From positions 71,720,578 to 71,784,577 of the forward strand of contig CM051029.1 in assembly GCA_027627225.1 (NCBI GenBank): a DNA stretch of 64,000 nucleotides. Direction: 5' to 3'. A model generated the notes under the pieces. It ran no database searches. It was not told where the DNA came from and worked only from the letters and a program-made list of their open reading frames with translations. Position numbers and translations under genes: made by a program. Shown here piece by piece: positions 35,601 through 46,100 of the stretch; within the stretch, counting starts at the first letter, position 1; every line of letters begins with the position of its first letter. This DNA is from Congeria kusceri. Its lineage: Eukaryota > Mollusca > Bivalvia > Myida > Dreissenidae.

Positions 35601-38600
35601 TGTAGTTTTACTACAGTGTCATGGTTTAAATCACCTCAGTGTACTGTACGTGCATTTTACTGACTCTGTTGCAAAATGACTTATCTGTCATATCATACAG
35701 CATGCGTTACGACAGTTTTGCATTCGGCAGAATTTATTGCCATACTTTGAAACAATGTTCAAATAGTTGTATATGATGATGTCTTGATATACCGGTGGGT
35801 CGTCATATCAATCTTCATTGTTTAAGAAGACTGCTGCTGACAGTTTACATGATGTTTATGGCGTTTTGGTATGTAAGACAGCCGAATAAAACTAGTTTTG
35901 AGCGGAAAATGCATGCATTTTCGAGTTATATCTATCTCGGTCGTTAAAAAAGGTTATAAATGTATACATTTAAATTAAAGAGCGTATAGATCTGTGCGAT
36001 TTTTTTGTCTGATCACATAGTTTTTGCCCATGCATACTTAACGATCATAGAAAATGAAACCAGTTATAAAACACAAACAAAAATGTAACAAATCTTTATT
36101 CGATAGTCATCTTAGCGTAAAAGACATTACTTGAATTTTTCCGAATTCACGGTCGACACCTATTTCGAGACTAAATGACTCTCTTGCTGCAAGTTGTTGG
36201 TTTCCGCTGTCCTGACCCCCTCCCTAATTTTTTCGGACGACCCTAAAAGTTTTTCGGTAAAAAGAGCAGTTTTCACTGAAAAGTAATATACGGCCTGTCG
36301 GTAATTAGCAAACATTTCTCATTAGTCCCCGTGAGACAGGCGCTTTGGGTAATGACATACCGTAATGTACAGTTTCTTTGATTTTAGGCGTTTAAACATT
36401 TTACACGTAGTGCAATATACCTAAACTGTGCGGTAAATATGCCGCAAGATAACTAAACTGTGCGGTAAATATGCCGCAAGATAACTAAACTGTGCGGTAA
36501 ATATGCCGCAAGATAACTAAACTGTGTGGTAAATATGCCGCAAGATAACTGAACTGTGCGGTAAATATGCCGCAAGATAACTAAACTGTGCGGTAAATAT
36601 GCCGCAAGATAACTAAACTGTGCGGTAAATATGCCGCAAGATAACTAAACTGTGCGGTAAATATGCCGCAAGATAACTAAACTGTGCGGTAAATATGCCG
36701 CAAGATAACTAAACTGTGTGGTAAATATGCCGCAAGATAACTAAACTGTGCGGTAAATATGCCGCAAGATAACTAAACTGTGCGGTAAATATGCCGCAAG
36801 AAAAACAAAAGTTAAAGAAAAAACGTTATTTTTTTACCTCCCCATAGATTTTTTTAGGATTCGTAAGCGGAAACAAACAATTATTGTTTGGCCTAACGTA
36901 AAATGCGACCGACAACAACGATAATTTAACGTAACGTAATTGCGTATATGACCGTGCCAGAATTGTTTAAAAGTATTACATGCGCTAAGAAAAACTACGT
37001 AATCAATTGTCATGCATAGCTGGCGATATGACTATTATAATCGTGATATATTTAAATATCTCAGTAGAAAGAACTTAACATGCAAATGGGCTTGAACGAG
37101 GCGTGTTGTTTTAAGAAAAACCACAATCAAGACTGATGTAGGAAAGGCAGATTGGGCCTGCTGTAACCGCGTCGTCTGACCTCGGTCATTCACTAATTAA
37201 CATGATTAATATGTGCCGCAAACAAAGAATCGTGTTTGTTCGCTGTGATGGTTTATTACTGACACGAATTGTTATCAAAATTAATCGGCATTTTTTTGAT
37301 TTTTATCTGTAGGCGGAATGTTATTTGTTGTCAACAGCATCCTGTCATGGGAGTGTGTGTGTGTGTGGTACATTTTTATCGAGTGCACCGGGATTCTCTC
37401 CCATATGGCCATCGCCCCCAGAAGACGTATTAGTTGGGTTACGAGGGATAGTGCAAGATACAGGAGAAGCCCCGTTTCAGAGACGACCCTGGGTCTTTTA
37501 GTGCCCGGTGTGAAGCACCTCGGTTTAACGTCTCATGCGAAAGGTTAGTAGGTTAGGTTGTAGCGGGGGCTCGAACCTGCGACCCCTGAGTTGTGAAACA
37601 AGTGCGTTACCACTAGACCACGGATCCGCCATGTCATGGGAGTGTGAATTGAATAATCAGCACTGACCTATATTGGACAAAAGGAACTATTAAAAAATGT
37701 TTCTCGTCTTGTTTTTGTCTTTATTTGCATTTGCATGACAACTAGGTTTTGTGAATAAATCTGTGCCAAGTGTGAGGTGCGAACGCCCGTTAACCGGTTT
37801 AACCGGCTGCTTTGTATTGACCGTTCCAAGGGCGGTTGACCCCAATTTTTCATATTTGTCTTTTGTGTTTGTTATATGTGTTTGTACTGCGCTGTATTGT
37901 ATTGGTCACTGCCTTAAATAAAATAACGTGTTATGTTAATAAGAGTTTTCTCCTGCCGATGTACTGGAGTTTCACATAGCTTATTTTCCAATGGTTATTA
38001 GTTCAATTTCAAACTTCCGAAAATAACAAAGATTTCTAACCCTCTGCTTATATTCAAGCGGTTTCTGAAATTTTCCATAGCAGTATCATGTATGATATAT
38101 TAATTTACTGTTCTCACATAAAATTTAGATAATATTACAACCCGACAAAGAACATGCGGCTATTTCCTATAATGAAGGCTATATTATACAAATGACTAGA
38201 TTATACAAATGCTAAAACCGTAATTTCACCTTAACATCATAAACGGTAATGGAAAATTTTGCAGACTGTTATCAAATATTAGGCATGTCGTGAGAAACCC
38301 GGATTAGCCTGTGCACTCCGCACAGGACTACGCACATGCATTAAGCCCGGTTTTCCCACGACACGCCTCATAGGTATTTTCAACGGAACAAAAACACGTA
38401 ATGTGCAAGTCCTGAATAATCAGTTACTTGTATGCAAAGCAAATTATGACTAAATTACTGTTAAAACTGTTGTTGTCATTGAGTTGTGTTTGAATTTTTG
38501 ACAAGGTCTTGAAAAGTATTGGATAGTATTAGACGCGGTGGGAACCCCAATGTTCGATATCATTACTTCATATTTTAGCCCTGACATTGACACGCGTCCG

Positions 38601-40162
38601 TATTTAGCTCGCACCTGGGCCGCCAAGGTGAAACTTAGGTACTAAAGACTACGTTAGTCGAACAACAAACCTAGTTGCTCTTTATAAATGCTCAGCGTAT
38701 AAAAATACAGTAATGGTGCCCTTATACTATATGTGGACGGACACTGTATAAACATGGACGATTCAAATGGCTTGGGTCACTCTAGTTTCTCATTAAAGAT
38801 GATCACCGTATAATAATACAATAATGTTACCTTTCGAATATTTGCACGGACATCGTATATACATACACGATTCAACATGGTGTTGTACAAGGAAATGTTA
38901 ATTTCTGTGTACTTTAGGAATGGTCTCTGTACAGTGTTCTCTTTCCGATTTCAGCGTGGCTGGCAAATTTGTGGCGGTTACCCTCCAATCAATGCCGCGT
39001 GCCGTGACGTCGACAATCCGTCGCTGACGTTCGACGCTCTCTCTAGTCACCTCGCTGACGCCATACTAGACGAGCCATGCACCACCACCGGTATCTACTG
39101 TAGGGACGCCGACCAGAAGAGACCCCGGAAGTGTGCCAACTATGCCATCCGGTTTGAGTGTCTTTGTAAGTAAAACGAGTATAATATTACAATTGAGACG
39201 TGTCGTGGGAAAACCGGGCTTAATGCATGTGCGTAAAGTTTCGTCCCGGATTAGCGTGTGCAGTCCGATTTTCCCACAAAACGCCTTAATTACTTCTTAG
39301 TATTGAATTAACGATGTTTTAAATCGTCAGTTATAAAGGACTCGAGAATTAACAACCGCAGTAAGTAAATGAATGAATGAACGGACGAACGAACGAACGT
39401 ACGAATAAATGATTGAACGAATGAATAAACAAATGAGGAGGCTATGTCATTCTATTTCGAGGTAGCAAATGAATAACTTCATCTTAAAGTCCGTTCTTTT
39501 TTTTACATTATTTTATTAATGATTAATATTTGACAGGATGTTATTTTTGTATGTATAATTTTAGTTTTACGTACTAGTTTGCATAGTATCAGATTACAAC
39601 TATTCATTAACATGACACATGCTGTTTGCGCTTGTTCTGTTGTACTGGTTTCAACCAAACACGATTTTAGTTTTATTTCAACATTGAACAAGTTTTAACA
39701 TTTGAGGCGTGTCGTGGGAAAACCGGGCCTAATGCATGTGCATTAAGTGTCGTTCCGGATTAGCCTGTGCAGTCCACGACACGCCTCATTTGTGTTTTAA
39801 CTTTATTGCGTCGCCATGGACGATTATATTAATATCGTGGCGATTTTGTTATATTGTTGAGATCAGCAACATATGTGTCCTACATTAACATACCGCTCAG
39901 AACCTGTTCTAGATGCCCATTATTAATGTTTGTGTTGTTCTCATTTATTTTAGTAACAGAGTAGTTACTCCTAATAACGAATATTAGAGACGTTGTTCAT
40001 ATAGCCGGGTGTATTATTACTGTATTATAATTGTGAATAGTTACGGACAGGTTAAATATTATAGGATACAAATAATAGTAATAATAATTATAATCATAAT
40101 CATCATCATCAGCAGCAGCAGCAGCAGCAGTAATAATAATAGTAATAATAATTATAATCATA

Positions 40163-40193
<31 letters not shown>

Positions 40194-43100
40194 GTAGTAA
40201 TAATAATAGTAATAATAAAACGAAAACTTCATAACTAAATATTTGGATTGATAGTAATGCTTTATAATAATAATCATCATCATCATCAGCAGCAGCAGCA
40301 GCAGTAGTAATAATAATAATATCAATAATAAAACGAAAAATTCATAAACTAAATATTTGGATTGATAGTAATGCTTTATAATCATAATCATCATCATCAT
40401 CAGCAGCAGCAGCAGCAGTAGTAATAATAATAATAGCAATAATAAAACGAAAAATTCATAAACTAAATATTTGGATTGATAGTAATGCTTTATAATAATA
40501 ATCGCAAAACATATATGACTTATTTATTTACTTATGAGGTCAGCCTTCAAAATCCGGTTATCATAGCTATAGGAACAAATGTCAGTAATCTTAATCCTCT
40601 GGCTATCATAACTATAGGAACAAATGTCAGTAATCTTAATCCTCTGGCTATCAAAGCTATAGGAACAAATGTCAGTAATCTTAATCCTCTGGCTATCATA
40701 GCTATAGGAACAAATGTCAATAATCTTAATCCTCTGGCAGCCAGAACTTTTTATATCACTCTCAACTATCTATTAATATAACACAAACATACAATAATAA
40801 AGCAAACAAACGAAAAGTAAACTAACTAAAATTGTACACCGTAATAGATCCATGGTTTAAGTATTTCAAGCTTGGTACGTCTGATACGTATAAAACTGTT
40901 TAGGTTCGACATAGGTACACAATCGTCCGGCATTTGGAGCTATATTTCCTTGTTGTGACGGTGTATCCGTCTGTTACATAAACATGTTTTCGTATCACCG
41001 AAAATTGTTTAATAAGAGGTATAGAAACAAAACAATGTATCAAAGCAAACGGACACCAAATATATTCTGTTAAATAGTGCAAATATGGAGAGTGCGAGGT
41101 TATAAACAAGTCGAATTGACATTCATGCATCACTATACGTAAAGAAACATGTAACGTGTTTTAACGTCTAGTCAAAATTATAACATATCAACCAACAGGC
41201 AAAATGTTTGATTTCTAAAGTGTTACATCGTTGTACATGTATCTTTGGATTAAGAAGGTTTCTCCGCAATAATTGCGATAACAATAATGTTACAGTCATT
41301 TACAAACAAACACGTTCTTACATAGTATTGACGGACATATTGCCAGGGTTTGTTGATTGTGTAGTTACTCGGATCCTCCGAAAATGCAAAAAGACAGATA
41401 TTGAAACACAACATTATTGTAAAAATAATAAACCATACATTAGTAAAAGTATGATCAAATCATTTCAACTTACAGACACTGTATTCCTTATGGAAAAAAA
41501 GCTTCATCAACTCACAATCTTAACATAAAACGACTTAGACATAAATTAATTCGATGTAAATAATACTAATAATAATAATGTCGACGTTTATTACGCTATT
41601 CCAAATACATTGTTCCGTGCATTTTACTTATTTATCCATCCATGCATGTTTTAAATGACAAACGTTTCACTGTATTATTGTTGCTTTTGTCATGGCTTTG
41701 GTGATCAATTTCCTGTTTATAAAATACCGGGTATTGGTTCAGTTTTCGCTTCCGACTGGATAGGTTTGCCAAAATGTCCGAGAAACTAGTACATGTAATA
41801 AAAACACCCTGGACTTCACACTTCTTTATTTGAAGAAGTTAAATCCACGTTTATTTGTCATGAACGTTCCAAAATAGCATACAGGGTAATAGCATACAGG
41901 GTAATAGCATACAGGGTAATAAGTAAATTAAGAAACGAATTCATCATTAGTCTAGATTTAATTGTATTAACTGCATCATAGGTATGGCAGAGGGAGATTT
42001 CTTATCATCACCGCACTTTTATTGTTTAGTCTAGTCATTTTAGCCAAAATAATAGTCAAACCTCAAACAAATTCCTTCACAAGGTTTATGTGCATATACA
42101 GTATGTTCAATGTCTTCTGAGCTGGGAAAAAAAAGTCCTCACAAAAATTCAGTTGGGAAATGGAAAAAAAAATGTCTGTAAAAACAGTATTGTAGTGACC
42201 AATAAAAGTGTATTTTATCGCCTCTAAAATTGTGTCAATGTTGTAAGAATTTTTATGTTCAGTCTGCAACCTATATTTCAAGAAAAGATGCTTAAAGAAT
42301 GTTTCAAAATTTATTTTAGATAGTTAATATAATAGGAAAAGACATAAATACATATCATCTTTCCTTTAAAAAGGCATAATAAGACCCAACATACCGGTAC
42401 TACATTAACACAGTGAAAATTTGATTTGTACTTCACATTGGATACAGTGCCTAGAAGACAAGAATAAATCATTACAATATAGAAGAATATGAAAATGAGC
42501 AATTTTAATATGTACAACTCAGTATTATAATTTTAAGAAATCATTTTTGTACAATAAAACGCATAATAGGAAGTGCATTTTTTCATTTAACTTATCCAGA
42601 AAAGAACAAAATACCAAATAAATAATGCATCTTGTACATGTTAAAATGACTATGACTACACACTCCATGTTATTACATGCATGCCATGTTACTAAGACAT
42701 AATTGTATATCCTTTATGTTAATACATAACAACATACATTGTTTATTATATGCTAAGATTACTAGTAATACTTCAGTTTGAGTAACTTAATAGCTTCACC
42801 GGCTTGTGTAATGACTCATTACACAAGCCAGTGAAGCTACTTAGTTACTCAAACACAATCATAATCCTCTTCCAAACAAGTTCTATTGCTACAGCTAACA
42901 CCCTTGCAGTCCCCACAGCCAGTTGAGCATGATAAACCATGTTTTCTACAAGTACACCGCCTTGTGTCACAGTTGGTTTTACAACTACATCTCACAATCT
43001 TCAACAGTCTTTCTGGGGCAGGCGGTAGGTCACACTTTACAGGAGCAAGTTTGTCATTGCTTTTGTACCAACCCCAGTCTGTGGGATTACTTCCATTTCC

Positions 43101-46100
43101 AATCCAGACCTGAACTTGCGAGTAGGCTCTATAACTGTGAAATTTGGCTGATGCTGTAGTTGGTGGCAATGTATGCACTTGGATCACTGAAGTGGCAGAG
43201 TTCACTTTCTGTACGAATTTCCTATATCTGAGTGTGTTAAGATCTTCATCTGATTTACCATTGTATAATGAGGCCATAATTAGATCACCTGCCTTTTCAA
43301 TTTGAACAGGAGTTGAATTCTGCATGAACACTTCTGCTTCTTGTTGAAAGAATCTGTCTGTTGCTGCCTTTTTAAGGACAAGTGATTTCCCTATTCCATA
43401 AATTCTTGAGACTGTGTCGCAGCCACTGAAAGCATGTATAAATGGGAGTAAATGACATAGGTCTGTATACGAGGAACAGAAACCTAAACTGTTAAGAGTA
43501 TCAATCAGGAACTTTGAACCAAAATGATGGTGTAATTGTACACCTAGCCCGATCTGTATTGGAGTAATAATGCTTCTTGGGATAGCTGCCTGAATCAATG
43601 CTTGGCCAAGAGAAGCTGTAATTCTTTTCCAGTCTTTGCTGTCAATAAGCTGTCCAAGCAAACATTGGAGACTAGCAGGAACAAAGTCAAGGTTCACCTC
43701 TGTAGACATTATATCTGCAGAAGATGGATAATTTTCTTTACTGATGTCCATTGATTTAATGTCATCCATTATCAGTTTACCAGCTGTTTTGATTATGGAC
43801 ATTTTCTCACACTCACTATCATCTTTGTTTGCCCTGCAGTAAAAACTGTGTAAAATTTCATGTGCACTGCTTTTGAAGGTCACAACATTTGTGTTACCAT
43901 TCATTTCTGTTATAATAACATTTCCCCCATAGTGCTCAAGTACTTTTTTCTTCATGTACACATTACTGTATGCATCATCACCACACAAAGTTTTCATTTC
44001 CTCAACTAGGTCGTTTACTGTCAACTGCCCAGACAAATTATTCTCAAAAGTAGACAACACCTGCTTAAAAGCATTTTCAGCACTGACATGGACTGGTCGA
44101 CCTTTCTCAGCTTCGCTGCAGCTTTCAAATAAGTCACTGTCAAACTTAAGCTGACCAACAAAATGCTTTGGAATTTGGTAACCTGACCTAAAGTTAGTAC
44201 AACAATTTTGGTGATATCTGGCTTCAACTGCTGGAAGGTCACAAGCATACTCAAGACGGCCTAACACAGTATTGGCCCACATATCATTTCTGCTGTAACA
44301 TATGTCTTTAATTGTCTCTTGAAATTCTAAAGTCATAACAGGGTGAACATCACGCCCTCTCTTAGGTTTATACTTGCTATTGTATACAGCATTAGTGCCA
44401 CAAAATAAACATTTAGTTTTAAAGTCAAATTTGTTTTCTGCAGAAAGCCTTGTTTTGGGGCTTGTTATATCATCCACATTGTTGGTAGGTTGTCGTCTCT
44501 GGTTTGGATGACACAGGTTCTTCCTGCAAACCGGGTGGACAGACTGGCCAGGTTCAACACGCAGGTTATGTTCTGAAATGAAACATATTAATTTGTTGCA
44601 GTGCTTGAATAATTATAATGATAAAAACATACTTTTAATCTTTAACATCTTATTTGTTAAATGTGTACAAAGTGACAATGAATTACTCGAACAGATCTAG
44701 GAAATTTTAAGACAAAAAAATAAGGTTCACTGCCTCTGCTCTGGGGAAAGGCTTGTATAACATTTCTTCAAATTATTAATAGATATAGTTTATATAATAG
44801 TAAAACAAACCATGATTTTGGCAAGCAGCATTAATGCCCTGGCACCCTCTTTCACCGAGCGTTGACAACTGCACCCCATCATCCGTGCCACAGATTACAC
44901 ACACCGGTCCTGATGTTTGCTCACTATAATGAAATGCACCAGTACAATTACTGTATTTCTGTACACTTAAAATATGTGATAACAAGTAAATTCTATAAAA
45001 AGAAACATATTGCAAATGGAATACATATGATAAATAACATAATAAATGTGCATATACTATTGTTTCAATACAAAAAAAATCTTACAAACCTCATACTATG
45101 ATGAATACTAAAACCGGCTCATCCTGTGAAGCCTGTGTACACCTCACTTATAGTTAGAAGGTAGGTTCATCCTGAAAAAAGAAAATGAGGCTTACAGACA
45201 TGACTGTGAAGGTAAGTGGTTATTCTGGTATATTCTACATGCACACCCCAATAAAGTATGTGCATATACACATTTATGAACATTCAAATAAAATTTCCTC
45301 TAGGGTCTATATTAATATTAATGATGTTCATAGAAAAAAATCATTGATACAACACATAGGGATGTATAATTCACTAACCTGGCAATACAACCAATTCTTC
45401 TTGTGTATGGTAAACGGTTGTACTGTTGTTGCGAGAAGACCTGCAAGTAATAGCAAACATGGTATTTGGTACATGAATTTTAATTAATCAGAATTTTACA
45501 ATTATGTAATGGATGTACAAACACGCTTTCAACACTATTCAGTTTTCGTGCTTTAACCATTACACTTCAATTACAAAATACTTAAAACAATAAATTTCAT
45601 TTACATACCTCTTAATTCTCCTACGTCTGTTAAATGCACTCTGCTCAAATTCTTATTTGTAGGAAGAACAAACATCAAACAGGATGTCTTTTTCTAAAAA
45701 ACATTGAAAACAGTGTAAAGAAATATATCTAAAAGGCAAAAGCACAATTGAAAGTCCAGGGAATTTGTGTACTATAAATGCTACAGGTGTTTAATATTTT
45801 GACCCGTATGCCCTTCCGTAGTTAAAAAAACACACAACGTGACTTCCCTCAAATTTCGTTATTATTGCGGAATATTTTACCTGAACTACATTTAAAGTAA
45901 TAATATTCACTCAGCTATCATTATTCTCGTACCAAAATACGTTTTTAAACACTATCAGGCAAATAAATATTTACGTCGTCTGCAACATCGCGGAAACATG
46001 ACAGATGCAGTTAATCATTTATATTTACATTTAATAATAAAAATTCCAATCCGATAAGTTATATTTATGTTTTTATACTTACTAGGCCAGCAAAAGTCCG

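Noticed and set aside
36421..36800. Possible CRISPR array (32-bp repeats)
   Set aside because: Units are directly contiguous with no unique spacers, in a eukaryotic genome; a simple minisatellite.
40170..40439. Poly-Leu/Met frame
   Set aside because: Translation of CAG/ATC/TAA microsatellites on the minus strand.
41208..41528. 106-codon frame in intron 3
   Set aside because: No domain, no splice context; composition like surrounding intron.
41876..41920. Resemblance of CATACAGGGTAAT to part of a homing-endonuclease site (I-SceI type)
   Set aside because: Only the ACAGGGTAAT half matches; no endonuclease gene or intron context.
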